A stretch of DNA of 64,000 nucleotides from the NCBI RefSeq assembly GCF_029873635.1, contig NC_080423.1, forward strand, positions 93,663,691 through 93,727,690, written 5' to 3'. The position numbers were made by a program, and so were the translations under genes. Positions 22,988-36,121 of this stretch are shown piece by piece (within the stretch, counting starts at the first letter, position 1; every line of letters begins with the position of its first letter). The notes beneath the pieces are model-generated. The model did not search any database. It worked only from the letters and a program-made list of their open reading frames with translations, and was not told the DNA's origin. Source of the stretch: Malania oleifera. Taxonomy: Eukaryota > Streptophyta > Magnoliopsida > Santalales > Ximeniaceae.

Positions 22988-25900
22988 TGGAGAAAGAGAG
23001 AGAGAGATCACTGGTCCTGCAGGCCGTACATACAAAATGAAAGGTTAGATCTATATTCATTATCTGTCCTATACTCTCATCAACATACAATGTGGGGATG
23101 TAGCAAAAGTATATTTTGAAATTAGCCATTAGCACCTACTAGAGTCAAGATTATACAATGGTTTTACTCACCAGAGATCCAAATTAATTTCCTAGTTATA
23201 ACTCAAATGAAATATATCCACTCCATCACCCCCTTTTGTCTTTTTCCTTTTTCCTATGCATTGATATTGCCATGTTGCAAATAAGTGTGGTCGAATTGGG
23301 CATTTGTACTTGCATTGAATCAAGACTATAGCGTGGTTGATGCTGCATTGACTTGCGAACTCTACTCATCAGGAATGTGAATGAATTTCAAAGTTACACC
23401 TAAAAATTAACTCCTTTATCTTGGGAATGTAGATATTTAACTTTGCAGTCTTAATTTGCCCGGTGTAGTGTGGTCAGTTTTTCTGATTAGCTGCCATGAG
23501 TGAGACTCCAAGCTACTTTGTCATTATCCTTGAAGAGAGGCTTGCTCTGCAAATTATGTTGAGTAGCAGCCACTCACTCCCTTCGATAAGAAAACAACTT
23601 GCTCTTCGAATTACAGTATGTTCCTCACTCTTTGATGAGAGAACAAAAAAGAAAAAGAAAAAGAGAAGTGACATTAAAAAAAGTGAAAGAGAGAGGGGAA
23701 GGAGAACAATTGCAGATGCATGCAGCAGCTGATACTGTGAATTATTGTAATTACCTGCAACTGTCAAAACAATTCATATTACTAACAATGTTGTAGCATG
23801 GATGCAGGATGCTTTTCAAATGGGCTTGTGGAGGAATGAAGTGCTCATCCAATATTTTAGGCTGTTGAAGATAAGCTCAAGGGTGCATCTGATCTTGTTT
23901 TGTTTTCTTGAGTGTAATTTGCATAAGCTTTTGAACCAGTTATTAATTAGTTCTAAAAACTGTATTAAAAGCTTGTACTGTGAATGAACCCATCCTTGTT
24001 ATTTTTCTGAACTTTCTTACTGCCTGGTGGTGGAAATTCCTGTATAACATTGCTTGTATCTGTTGTGCCTGAAGTCCGTAACGACTCCTTTCATTTCTCC
24101 GAACTTATAAATATTAATAATCACTCTACCCTCTTACCTATTCATTTATTTTGAGTTGACAATCACCACCACTCCCCCCCCCCCCCCCCCCCTAATTTTT
24201 TTAGGTAATAGCACTATGATTAAATGTGGGAAAAAAATTAAGAGTGATTTGATGCAGTGCCAACCAGGGCAGGAAAACAAGCAGCTGGTAGGATCATACG
24301 AGAGGAAGGATTAAGGAGAGAAAATGAGGACAAAGACAATGAGAAGGGGTGAGTTGTGTAGGAGTGTTAACTACTGATGAGTGGGTTTTGGTGGTTGACA
24401 AAAGATGAGACACAGCCAGAACAGAGGAGGCACGTTGTGATTGTGAAATCCAACGGCCCCTTTGGATTCCCTTTTTACATTATTGATGAGAGTAGGTGTT
24501 CTAGATTTCTTCTGCCTAAGCTGCCTCACCCTCCTCATCTTAGGTATTCTATGTGCCCCCCAAGTCTTTGAGAATTATTGAGATCCCGCAAGTGTTAGGT
24601 CCAATTCTTACCCCTATCTTTACGAACATCAAGTTTGAGATTGTGGTTTTGATTCAATAGGAATTCAATCATATTCTATACAATTTTATATTTTATTTTA
24701 TCCAGAACAAAGCATCATTTTTCAGTTATTAAATTATTCTTTAGCCTAGGAAAGTACTGTAGATTCCAGTTGAGTCAAAAGTAGGTGAGAAGTTTTTGAG
24801 TGATCCTTCCTAGTCATGCAGAGTCTTAAACTGCTCTTGTTTCGTCATGGGATGAACATGGATGTGGGTCTGTCATGCGTGGAACTGGAAGGAGTGGTGG
24901 TTTGAGATTATATGAGAGCCAGTAGTGTGTAGCAGTTCACATATCATACATAATAGGAGTTGTTGAAAATGTTGCAAATATTGTTCTGTATTCAATTTTT
25001 TGAACACGGGGGACATTTTAAGTTTGAACTCGAGTTGATCACAGTCTATCTTAAGGTTGAACTTTAGCTCGGACTTGATTACGAATTCTTAAAATAAGAG
25101 CTCGACTTAATTGAGTTTGGTCGAAGTATAAGATAACATGAAATATACACATAATTTAAGAAAATGAACAGCAGAAGTTAGGGGGTTGGATCGAAAGGAA
25201 TATTATGGAACCCTCAAAATTGGTTTGTCAAATTACTCTAATCAAATGGAATAATCTAATTGAATTGAGTTAACAAAAGATTGTTTCACAACTTGCAGGC
25301 AGACTAGGCTCGTCTATGCTTTCAAATAGAAATCACAAAAAGTGCAGTCGAGTCAAATATACCCTGGAACAGAAGCCACACAAGACTGGTGGAAAAATTA
25401 GAAGGAATACGATAGAAAGAAAGAAGCGTTTCTCATGTACTTGATGTACCAAATTAACATTGGGTTGTGACAGCTTGAAGCACAGGACGCATAAAAACAT
25501 GAAATTGATTTCGGTGCATCGGTTGGTGACCCTAAAGTTTTCTATGGTTCGACGATCTACTGTACATCCGTGAGCGAAGGGCACTGATGCCACCAACTCC
25601 TCATCTTTTGGCCCTTATCGCTTGTTAATGCTCTTTCTTTGGCCTTTTTCTTGTGAGTTATGACTAGCTTTGTGGCGTATGTGCTGCACTAAGGCCTACC
25701 ACAATATTTAATTTCCTAGACTTCAAATTAACTTATTTTTGTGTTTTGGAAAGGGTAAAATATTATTATTAATCCAATTATTAGTCAGAGTTGAATTTCG
25801 TAAGGAATATATTGGTAAAATTGAAGCTGTTAAATGAATATAAAACCCAGTCAAATTTTTTTCAAAAGAACTTTTAAAGTCAATATTTTTAAAACTTCAA

Positions 25901-27573
25901 TAGAATTAATGATATAGCGAACATTTATTATTATCAGGAAAAAATAAAGAAATAAATAAAATACTACCAAGAGTTTTGCATCGGCAGATAAGTATAAAAT
26001 TCAACTTTTTATTTTTGGCAATAGTAACAAAAACGTGCAAGACATTCTCTCACCTATATATATAATATCCAAAGATGAGTAGAGTAAATTTTTAAATACC
26101 ATTTTATTTTAATAAAGGAAAAGAAAGGTCATGGGAGGCCATTTTTGCTTTTGGCGCTTAGGATCCACATAGCTCTCCACTTTAATTTTATTCTAATTTT
26201 GGAGGGGGCTTTAAGGCTTTTTGTATCTTTTTGTCGACAAGCATTCCACATCAAGCCCTCAACTAAGCATATAAAAATGCAAAAAGGAAAATGATATTTT
26301 TGCTAGGGTGGATGCGATTATCAAAAGTCTCTCGCAAGAAAACAAGCATTCTTTTCTGCCAACTGTAGCCTTAACCTAAGAGCATTCTTTAATTTCAAGA
26401 CCCATTTATTAATTTTTATTTATTTATTTATTTTTTTTTTTAAAAACTTACTCATAAGTCATAAGCTGCTTGGACGTGGATGCAAATTGGGCAATTTGGG
26501 AAAGTGTGTGTTGGAAGTGTGTGTTGGCAGTGGCACCATGTTATATACTCGCATAGAGCAACTGGTCAAAAAGTTGCAGGGTTACAGAGTGCCTTCTGTT
26601 GTCTGGGCCCCTGCTGGGCCCCTGCACTTGTTAATTGTTAAATCTCTCTCTCTTCCCCTCACTCTCACATGGCCATGTTGAGAAGAAAACAAGGGGTAGC
26701 CACCCATTGATTGGGCCATTTCACACTTGCACAGCTGTGTGTTTGTGTTTGGTAGCAGACTGGCTATGCTATTGAGCATTGAGTTCTCACAAATGGCAAT
26801 TACCTGTGCAACTGTTGATGCCTTTATTGCCTTCAGAGGGTAGTAGCATGTCCCAGCCTGTAAATTCACATCTCCAGGCACAAATTTATCACCCAAATTA
26901 AGCAAAAACCTGATTCAGAACTGCAATTATATTATTATTATTTTTCAAAAAAACCTTTTTTCTCTCTCATGAAGATGCCTTAAAAATCATTTAAAATTTT
27001 CAAATTAGGCCAGGCCAGGGCCGGGGCCAGGTGTGAACAGCTTGAACAACATCAGAGAGCAGGAATAGCTGGTGGAGGCTCCACCAAGCTCATGGTAAGC
27101 ACATTCACACGCCCACACTCAAAAGAGGCTCAACCAATTTCTAAGTCTTCCTACCCACGCCATTGTGAATCAACTGTCCACGATCCACACAGCACAAGCC
27201 ACAGGAGAAAGCTGATTCAATTTTGAAGCAATCCAAAAAGGGGAGTGAATTTTATTGCTGTCAATGGGGCGGCTAAACTCTTCACATATAGAATCACTTT
27301 GAGCTACACAAACACACTACAAATGAATCAGAGATATGTGGATGCTTCTGTGAGTGGTAACAGATCATTATATACACAACAATCCTATTCACCAACTCTG
27401 CAACCAAAAGGGACCATGAGAGAACAAAAGCAAAAGAACGAACCAACACCACCAAAAAAAGAAGAGGTGCAATGAGAAAAATATATGAATGCATGAATTG
27501 AACTTGAATATGAATGGCAGACAGATCTTTAGGAAGGAGAGGTGAAAGGTAGGTTGTACAGGTGGGTAAAGAG
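22781..27573. other. Long intergenic region, no recognised gene
   Basis: Nothing with a convincing protein match was found on either strand. It contains a GT/GA microsatellite (22938-23008), a GAAAAAGAAAAAG run near 23650, a cytosine run (24174-24192), a GCTCG-containing MITE-like fragment (about 25015-25330) and a short GGCCAGG-rich patch near 27010. Bases 23806-24110 resemble a gene 3' end by composition, but no coding exon goes with it. Confidence 0.5.
22938..23008. repeat. GT then GA microsatellite
   Basis: About 13 GT units run directly into GA units with one TGGAGAAA interruption. Open frames over it are an artefact of the repeat. Confidence 0.95.
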
Positions 27574-28530
27574 TTAGGGCACATATTCACTCTCTAGGAT
27601 AGGTTGCGTCCGAGTCACCATTGCTATCGGAGCTTTGGTGTTCCCCACTGAGGTCATCTGGAAGGCTTCCCCCACATCTGCAGCTTTCTCCATCTGTTGC
27701 ATTTTCTTCCTGCGCTTATACTTCCCCACCCACAATACCAGGAACGCTAACAAAAACAACAACAAAACCCCACCCACCACAGAGCCAACAATTATCCAGA
27801 CCTTGGAATTGCTCTTCCCACCACTTGGTTCAACTGTTGGGGCTCCACCACTTGGGGTAGGAGGCAATGGTGCCGGAGAAGGCGCAGTTGACTCTACCAC
27901 TATGGAGAAATGCCCCTGTTGGGTCGTTGAGCACACATTACCTGATGCTACATTGCTGAAATTGACCAAACCATGCAAATCAAAGTGAACACACTTGGCA
28001 ACTGACCCATCCGACACTGATTTCAAATTCTGAAACTTGATTGTTATGGGTTCCCCGGATGCTGTAATGTTCAATTCAGGCAAATTTGTAGCTGATAAGT
28101 TTGATGCATCATAAGCAAGAAGACCCACGACAGGAGCTAAATGCATATAACCATCTAGATGGTAATACCTTGAAGACCAATTTCCCAAGTTCTGGTACAC
28201 CAGAACAAGTCTTCGCACATATGGGTGCTCTAAAACACCAATAGGAATGACAAATTCTTTGTACATTTCAACACCTTTACTTCTTAAGCTACCACTTCTG
28301 AGCCTCATTGCTGCAATCTTAATCCCAGTTAAATTTGAAGGAACAACACCATCGTAAGGAATGCCTGTTCTTGGGCGAACAAAGGCCCTGTATGCATAAT
28401 CTTGAAGAAGTGCGTCTAGGGAACGTGCAGGGCCAACAGAAAATCCAGAAGATTGAGCTCTCACCTTCGGAGACCAGAATAATAACCAAATGGACAGAAG
28501 AAGCATCGCGAGACTTCGAAGAAGCCCCAT
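27574..28530 (-). CDS. DUF1191 family membrane protein
   Basis: The frame gives 318 residues from the ATG at 28530 (the upstream in-frame codon at 28542 is TTG, so it is not used). Residues 1-25 are a signal peptide (MGLLRSLAMLLLSIWLLFW, cleavage after VRA). The DUF1191 domain follows: ARSLDALLQDYAYRAF, TGIPYDGVVPSNLTGI and MRLRSGSLR are family hallmarks. A Pro/Ser linker (about 215-242), one transmembrane helix (about 244-269) and a basic KYKRRKK tail end in SEYVP. NXS/T sites in the ectodomain suggest N-glycosylation. It is probably a type I plasma-membrane protein. Its biochemical role is unknown. The frame is intact, without introns. Confidence 0.93.
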   Translation of the reverse strand: MGLLRSLAMLLLSIWLLFWSPKVRAQSSGFSVGPARSLDALLQDYAYRAFVRPRTGIPYDGVVPSNLTGIKIAAMRLRSGSLRSKGVEMYKEFVIPIGVLEHPYVRRLVLVYQNLGNWSSRYYHLDGYMHLAPVVGLLAYDASNLSATNLPELNITASGEPITIKFQNLKSVSDGSVAKCVHFDLHGLVNFSNVASGNVCSTTQQGHFSIVVESTAPSPAPLPPTPSGGAPTVEPSGGKSNSKVWIIVGSVVGGVLLLFLLAFLVLWVGKYKRRKKMQQMEKAADVGEAFQMTSVGNTKAPIAMVTRTQPILESEYVP

Positions 28531-29726
28531 CGATGCTTTCAAGTTTCAAAATTCAGCACAATGCCGCTAGATTGTGTCCTTAAATCCCACCAAGATAAAA
28601 CCCAAAAGTCAAACACAAAAAATGTATGCAATGGTCAGATCCAGAACATAGAATATGGGAAGCCAAGCAAAATGGAATTGAAACTCTGCCAAATTCGTTT
28701 GTGTAAGAATCACTCCTCTCAGAGCTAAAATTCCATATTTGGAAATGATTTGCAGTGGATGCACTGTTAATGGGAACAGCGGGCAGTTGCAATTTACAAA
28801 AGAAAAAGATATATTCTCACGAGATTAAGATTTGGATAATAAAAGCAACTTTGAAGCATTCAATCCAAACCCAACCGTTGCAGAGTATATATAATGTGCC
28901 TCGGATCACTTTTCCCCTTTGGAATCCTTCTAAAAGAGACGCTTACAAGAGCATTGCCAGACAAGTGTAAAGGCCAGGGAATCTTTCAGTTTCGAGGAAA
29001 ATTAAAACCCAAAGTTCTTTGTATTCCTTCCCGGGAGAATAGAAATGAAAGAAAATTGGAATTTGTAGCTACTGGAAGAATCCAGCCCAAACAAGCAATA
29101 CAGCGAATCTATTAACTGCGTTTGTTCAGTAGATTAAGTAATGCAGATTCAGTACGAAGAAGATCAAACAGAATACCTGAACTTCGTTCCAAAAGCTGGA
29201 TTGCATTTGGAAACCCTAAATGCCCGCCCATGATCTTTCAGCTATCCCATCCAATCAAGGGCCAAAGACGACTTGCAGTGGAGGTTCTCCGAACAGTCAA
29301 AATCCACTTAAACACTCCACGCATGCTCTGCCACTACCAATGCCACCGGAAATGCACGAGAAAAAGCAGAAAACCCTAGAACACTCCATCGCGTCACGCC
29401 ATTGCCGAACCAGCAGCACAAGACTTCGCAAAAATTCACAAGAAACCCAGGCAGATTAAGCAGCGCCCAGAACACCCAGCAGATTCAATTGGCCGGCATT
29501 CCCGAAACCCGCCGCGAACAGCGGAGAAACCGTATCAGAGCCGCCGCTATCTTCTGATTCCCCGAAGATCAAAGTCCTTCTTTATGGCGATTTCGGTTTG
29601 CCCCGCGAAACTCGCAGCAGCGAAGCGAATGTCAAGATGCCCAGAGAGAATCAACAATCTCGCGAGCTCGAATCTTGGGTGGAAATCGGAGAGGAGAAAA
29701 GCTCCACCACAGACGAACACAGCGAG

Positions 29727-29773
<47 letters not shown>

Positions 29774-29850
29774 TGCTTCATGTACCAGAGAGGGTAGATA
29801 TACAGATGCGCAAAAACACTGATAAACCCCACATATTTCTTTTGGCTTGA
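28531..29850 (-). promoter_or_regulatory. Probable 5' untranslated region and promoter of the DUF1191 gene
   Basis: Upstream of the DUF1191 start the sequence turns GC-rich (29450-29700) and holds a CT run on the coding strand (plus 29731-29770), both common in plant leaders and promoters. A CAG/GTATTC donor candidate lies at plus 29176, which would allow an intron in the leader. No TATA box could be assigned. Confidence 0.35.
29731..29770. repeat. GA microsatellite upstream of the DUF1191 gene
   Basis: About twenty GA units (CT on the gene's strand). Pyrimidine runs of this kind are frequent near plant transcription starts. Confidence 0.95.
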
Positions 29851-31634
29851 CGATATTGTCCCTGCTGTTTTCCCATATATACAAACCTATCCCCCCTCTT
29901 TTCCCCTATAATAAAATTTTACCAAAACTAGCTTTCCCCTTTGAGGAGTATTTTTCCAAAAATCACTCCCAAGAATTGTTTAAGTAAAATTTGGACTCAA
30001 TCAAATATAAATAATATTTATATTAAATATATTAAAATAGGTCGAACCTCGTATTATTATAATCTTCACCAAGTTATATCTCGTTTAGATTGAAATCTCA
30101 CATAATGAAGTATTTTTTTTTCCTTTTTTTTTATTAAGGGGTAAAAGTAGGACAACATCACTATATTTGAGAAGAAAAAGAATATTTAAATTCAAACTTT
30201 AATAAAAATTTTAAATTTGACACATGATAATAATTTATACTTGGTTGAAGTTCTAAGGAAGTCCAAAAAAACTCGTTAAGGAGTGTTCATAGAGGTTTAT
30301 ATATACACTATATATTTAAATAAATATTAAACCAAATTTCAAACATAAAACCTAAGTTCTCTTCATAAAAAAATATTAGCATTTATTATTCAATTAATAT
30401 AGTATTTCTATAAAGATATACTTATCAATATAAAGAAAATAATTGTAACGCGTAAGAGACCATATCTATAATTGACTTGAATATGCATTTTTAAGTTACT
30501 TTTCTAATGAGCAGCCTAACCTAACGTAGGACAAATAGAAACATAAAATTCCTGACCTCACTCTATATTTGAACGTTTTATTCACTAATCTATTAAATGA
30601 CAATTATGTCTTTTAATTTTTATTTTATCACTTAATTTTTTTACAAGTCAAGTGAAAGGACTATAACAATAATAATAATGAAACAAGGACAAATTTGTCA
30701 TAGTCATTTTATTAAATAAAAAGAAAATAATAGAATACAAATAATATTTTTTAGCATGTCAATAACATCTTCCTCAATAAATTACAATGGGCCATGTGGG
30801 TAAAAAAATCTAGTGCCATTAAATAAAATAACGGAAGTTTTTTTGCCCATAAATAATTAAATATATCAATTAACGTTTGGGATAAACAATGCTTTCAAAC
30901 TTGAGATGCCATAATAATTTAAGCTGGTCAATTACATTAGCAACCTCTCTATTGACTATGAGCAAAATTTGTCAATTCAACTCATGCTTCAATTGTATTA
31001 ATCTTACTCTTTCATGAAATTTTTTTTTTTTCCTAACTTCAATGGATTTGTAATATTCAACAAAAAAAAGTTAGAGAAAATGTGGCAAAAATAAAGCATA
31101 AATTTTTTTTTTTCTTTTTAAAATAGATGTTGGAAAGAAAAAAAGAAGAAGAGAAAGAGTAAGGTATGAAGACAAAGTGTCATATATGACATGTTTGGTT
31201 TGGTGAATATAATGGGTTAAGAAAAGAATATAATCAAAATTTTCGTGTAAGATCGTGATAAATTCAATCTCGTTCCACTGTTTAAAAAAAAAAAAAAACA
31301 ATATATAACATTATAAAAGAGCAGAATGAAAATTTGAACACAAGCCATGATGAAGGGTGCCAAATGTGTTGTTAGTAATTCTTATTATTGTATATTGAAT
31401 ATAGAATATAGTATATATTCTTAGGAGACCATGAATTTTAAATATTATAATTATTACTATTATCATATATTATGAAGCATATTGGATTCGAGTTATGCAA
31501 TGAGAGGCAGCACGTCTCGCTTCATATACCCTTTTTTATCTTTCTTAGAATTTGAGTGTGATATATGCCTTCAACATAAAAGTCTTAAAGTTTAACTATG
31601 GGTGTCTCTTAGACAACTAATAAACATTTTAGTA
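29851..31634. other. AT-rich intergenic DNA
   Basis: No gene, RNA or recognised transposon. Long A and T runs explain the few short open frames. Confidence 0.6.
31619..31634. repeat. Target site duplication of the SINE, left copy
   Basis: AATAAACATTTTAGTA, identical to 31855-31870. Confidence 0.9.
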
Positions 31635-31854
31635 TCCCAGCGGGGTCAACTCAAGTGGTAGTGGCGACTTGTGATTGGTGATCACAATGTCATGAATTCA
31701 ATTCCCGTTTGAGGCATTATGCCAGTGAATTACTAGGAGTGCGTCAATGGGCGGGCGGTTTTTACCCCTAGGTTTGGTACCATACCATAGTGTCCAAAGT
31801 GGCACGATAGTGACTTTACTCCCGAATTATCAAAAGAAAAAAAAAACAAAAACA
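31635..31854 (+). mobile_element. tRNA-derived SINE
   Basis: The 220-bp unit starts TCCCAGCGGGGTCAAC, has an A-box-like TCAAGTGGTAGTGG near 31655 and a B-box-like GAATTCAATTCCC near 31695, and ends in an A-rich tail (31833-31854). It is flanked by the perfect 16-bp direct repeat AATAAACATTTTAGTA at 31619-31634 and 31855-31870. That combination defines a SINE inserted by LINE machinery. The perfect duplication suggests a fairly young insertion. Confidence 0.88.
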
Positions 31855-31870
31855 AATAAACATTTTAGTA
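31855..31870. repeat. Target site duplication of the SINE, right copy
   Basis: AATAAACATTTTAGTA, identical to 31619-31634. Confidence 0.9.
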
Positions 31871-34800
31871 ATAAATAACTGTAAAGCTTATTTGTGAAGG
31901 AAACTATTATCAATAAATATTCTTATGTTTGTGGAAGAGCTCTTGCCAATAAATATATCAAGTAGATCACATTTGGTTGGTAGATCGATTGTTAAAAATA
32001 GAAATTTATAATATAAGGATTCAATAGCTTGTTTGCAAAAGAAACAATAGACAAGAAATAACTATTTAAAAATTTTTCCATGTTATTATTTATTTCTACC
32101 CTATTCTATGGAGTTTTACATGAATGGTTTTTTTTTTTTAACTAAATTATTAATTCATATACAATTTCTTATTACATTTTAATTTTATTTTATTCTATTT
32201 TTATGAATTGACATTTCGATAAATTTGATGTTTTAGATAATTAATTCTTTTGAAGGTTGTACAAGATGCCATAATAATAAAGTAAGTCAATTATATTAAT
32301 TGTGTTTCTATTGATTACTATTTTTTTTTTTAAATTTTGCATTCATGCCTCAATTGCATTCTTACTATTTATGAATAATTTAAATTTCTTCCATATTCAA
32401 CACTAAATATGTAATGCAATGGATTCATGATATATATATTTTTTCCCTCTAAGTTATCTTAAACTCTTGCATAGGCATAGCATGGGTTGATTTGTAGAAC
32501 TTTTTTTTTTTTTTGGGGGAGTTTGGGTACGAATAAATTCATCCAAAAATGGAACCAATTGATAATCAGAGGTAGCTTATCTCCAATCATATAGTTTTGG
32601 TCCTACTCTCTCGAATCATTCTAGAAAATTTGGCCAAAATTGTAGTTAGAGGGCAAGAAATGATTATTAAATTGCATCAATATTAGTTTGTTAAAAAAGG
32701 AATTATTACATGTATTATTATAAGTTAAATCAAATATCTTTTTTGATCTTCACTTAAATAGTTAACATATATAGATATCAAAGGGTTCTTCCATTATCTT
32801 TTATAAATAACATTAACCTTGTGATTGGAAAGATCTTTTATTTGTGTTGTGAAATGTGCAGCAATTATGATGAATAGTACAAAAAACAAAGAAATAGTTA
32901 AAGCAACAAAAACACACGGATCTAACGTTGTTCGACAGTATGCCTACATCCACAAGAGCGAATGGCGGCTAAATTTCACTATATAAAAGTAGGATTATAT
33001 CATATGTATTTATACTAACCTTAGTCGTACAGAGGTATTAGAAAAATTCCTCAAATGCCACTGGATTGTACCGCGAGGGCGTTGCCCCCGCACACCCAAC
33101 CTATTAATAGTCTCAGCCAATGAAATAATAAATTACAAGCCCAAAAAACAAATGTCGCCATTCCGCACCGCTCTACTTCCGGCATCAGCCTGCTTTCTTT
33201 GTACACGTGTTCCACTCGATATAAGCCACATACTACAATAATTTGAATTTGAATTAAATTTGAATAATATATAACATAAAATTATATTAAAATTTGTCTA
33301 AATCACCTCAATTTAATTCAAATTTCAAAATCTATGTTTCTAACATAATATGAAAATATTTAAATTATACATACACACACATATATAATTAATATTCATA
33401 TACATTATTGTCTTCACCAAGCTACACCCTTGCCATTGTCAATTTGTCACACAAATAGTTTTATTTAATAAAAGCACATCTATATTTTGCATGCCCTCCA
33501 AGGCCCTCTTGTAGCTCCATGCCTGGCAGACTTCCTTTTCCTTTTCTATAGCTTTAGTAAATGAGAGCAATATTGTTCCCCACACACCCCCCCCCCCCCC
33601 CCCCCACCTTTCCTTTTTTTTTTTTAGGTCACATTTCTTTAGACATTTTTATTGTCTCTCCTCCTATTTTTTTTTTTTTTAATGAAACTTAAACTAGGTA
33701 AAAGATAGTTGTTCATAGTAAATCACAATTTATTTCTTATTCTTTCTTTAAGTTATATGCTTAATATCTCTATATTGCATACTACGCTTAATATTAGGTT
33801 GTCGTTACTTTAGAGGGACATTTTCTTTTTGTATATGTATCCAAATTTCAATATACAACATACAAAACTTAATGATTTAACAAACCTTTGCAGTATTATT
33901 ATTCAAAATACTATCCAGAGGTAGTCTTCTATAAAAATAAAACATAGTAAATTATTTTTAGGGTATAATTAATGTTTTCTAATTATATTTAATAACTAAT
34001 AAGTGAAATGTTATTCGCAAGAACAAAACTAATATAGCAAGCTTGGGGTAGTGGGTACCCTACTTTTTTTTTTTCTTATAAAGTTTTTCCCCCTTTTTAA
34101 TATGTAAAGAGGGGGGAAATAGAAATTAGCATATCATGATTAATATGTTAATGTCAATTTATCATGATTCTATGGTATAATCTTTTATGTGGTGTTTGAT
34201 TCAAAGTTTCTTTAAATATTTTTAGAAATATAATTATCGACATTCACACAGCTAGAAATCATAGTTTTAAATGATGTCATGTTGCCGTTATTAAAACATA
34301 CATTGATGTCGCAACAAGCTATAGTGGCATAAAGTTTGGCATCGTCAACTTTATTATTGTCATTGCAACTTTGATAATTTTAATATGATTACTAATGTTG
34401 TTAGGCAAATGTAGCTACAGAGAGAAAATGATGACAATAAATGTGGACATTGGAAAAAAAAAATACCTTTGTACATACCATGAGAAATGGAATCAAAGCC
34501 ACCCGAGGGTACTATCATGCGAGACGTTCCTATAAAGAGGTATATAGCCCACACAAGGGTATATATAGATCACTATAATGAGGGCATTAGAGATCGTATT
34601 AAAGAGATCTGACCATACAAAGATTGTGTAGCCTTCAATTATTTGTAACACCTTTTATAGGATAAAACCATGAGCCCTAATGAGGCAAAACAGACAATAT
34701 CTCGCCAATCACTAGAGTTACAGGTCAATATTGTTATACATGGTGTTAGGAAATCTAATAAAATAAAATAATAAACTTAAGTACAAATAAAATATAAATA

Positions 34801-35164
34801 ACCACGATTCACAAATAGGCTGAGACACGTATGTCTCCCTCTCTTTAAAGAGATTCAAGCCCTTTGTGATTTTTGGCTTAGTCCATGAACCGATGCAACA
34901 AAACTCCTCAAGACTTGTCTCTCCTAGGATACAACAGCCTAATTTGAATCCTATGAATGACTCCAATTCTGCACAAATGCAGGAGTCCAAAACTCCACTA
35001 AAAATGCCTTTCTTTGCTTGTCAAACTCTCTAGACTCAAAAGAAGGATGATATGATGAGAATGAAGAGAAGAGATTAATGTGTTATGCTAACGCCTCAAG
35101 AGTCTATTTATAGGCTTAAAATGACCATTCATTCTCCATGTACTTAATAAATAAGATGTATATA
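31871..35164. other. AT-rich intergenic DNA with repeat fragments
   Basis: No gene recognised. Bases 32925-33235 contain the words GTTGTTCGACAGTATGCC and GCGAGGGCGTTGCCCCCG, which resemble pieces of plant copia-type LTRs. A cytosine run lies at about 33588-33605. Bases 34700-35150 look like a moderately repeated segment of unknown type. Confidence 0.4.
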
Positions 35165-35718
35165 TGTAGTAACCCAAACCAAGAAAATAAGAAATAAATA
35201 AAAGAAAAGGAAAGGGGATGAAAAGAGGGAAATTGGTTTGGCATTTAAAATGCCATTTCAAATACAACTAAATAATGGAAGTTTTATATTCATAGGAAAA
35301 CTCATGTTAGTCACACACTGATGATAGTCTAATCTGCCTTACTCAAAAGTGTCTCATCCCATTATCCATATCATTTTTCAGGTCCTATAGGGAACTGTGC
35401 CTAACTTACCCTGGGGTTAGGATTATACGGTTGATAATAGTAGTTAGACCTAGTGAGACACCAGTTATCATATTTTGTTATTTGGGGTTGTATTATGTTG
35501 ACATAAAGTTAATATGTGTATATGGAGGCAGTTAGAACGCTGGTAATGTAATTAAGGTGTTTTCTTCCACTATATGGTTTTATTTTCAATTATGACAGAA
35601 CCACCCGGTTTTCCCTTGTTAGGGCGGGTGGTGGTATTATGGTATCAGAGAGTTTATTTTAGAGAGTTTTTATTTTAACTAGCACCTCGGGTCCCACTCT
35701 TGGGTTCGGGGCACTACA
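35165..35718 (+). mobile_element. Element B 5' LTR, internally deleted
   Basis: It starts TGTAGTAACCCAAACCAAG and ends CACTACA. The first 70 bp match the LTR start at 60152 closely, then the palindromes, promoter and CT leader found there are absent. The remaining part has the conserved CACACACTGATGATAG block (about 35313) and TTTTTCAG/G (35381). At 554 bp it is about a quarter of the size of related LTRs. Confidence 0.75.
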
Positions 35719-35720
35719 AA

Positions 35721-35732
35721 TGGTATTAGAGT
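35721..35732 (+). other. Element B primer-binding site
   Basis: TGGTATTAGAGT, two bases after the LTR; it differs from TGGTATCAGAGC by two C-to-T changes. Confidence 0.7.
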
Positions 35733-36121
35733 AAAGGTTGTTAGGTTCTGTAAACTATGTTAGATGATATTACCAGAGTATAGGTTTAAATTAGGATGAG
35801 GATAGGGATGGGTAGAATGGGAATTTTGAGTTTGTTTCGTAAGCCTAGAGGCAGAAATCCCTTGATGGACTTTTGTGTTTTTCTAAATCAATCGACGAGT
35901 TCAAAAAACCATGGCAATCCATTGACGGTTTTGTTTCCAAGCAGAGGAGCAAGAACTTGAAAACTAGAATGGGAATATGAAATTGGCAGAGTATGTTGTG
36001 ATTTAGGGGACATGATTTAGGTTGGTACTTGAAATTTATTAAAGTGAGCCTTTTACTATTATAATAGCACCAGACATGTAGGATATTAATATTCTAAAAT
36101 CATCTAGGTTATCTCTTCAGG

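Noticed and set aside
25333-25596. 87-codon minus-strand frame
   Set aside because: No recognisable family and no supporting promoter or exon signals.
26582-26905. 107-codon minus-strand frame
   Set aside because: No domain, no signal peptide, no splice context, and it extends over low-complexity CT sequence; judged chance.
27621-27988. Plus-strand open frames of 79 and 117 codons
   Set aside because: They are antisense to the intact DUF1191 gene and have no recognisable domain.
28531-28542. Four extra N-terminal codons for the DUF1191 protein
   Set aside because: The upstream start would be TTG, which a plant nuclear gene would not normally use; the ATG at 28530 is followed at once by a good signal peptide.
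29584-29884. Arg-Glu or Ser-Leu repeat proteins
   Set aside because: They are frames through a GA microsatellite. The same applies at 22835-23135 and 60424-60645.
33585-33606. Cytosine run (also 24174-24192, and a guanine run at 709-722)
   Set aside because: Homopolymers of this size are ordinary slippage products and error-prone in assembly.
35638-35655. Second primer-site-like TGGTATCAGAGAG in element B
   Set aside because: It lies within the LTR, before the terminal CACTACA, and the proper site follows at 35721.
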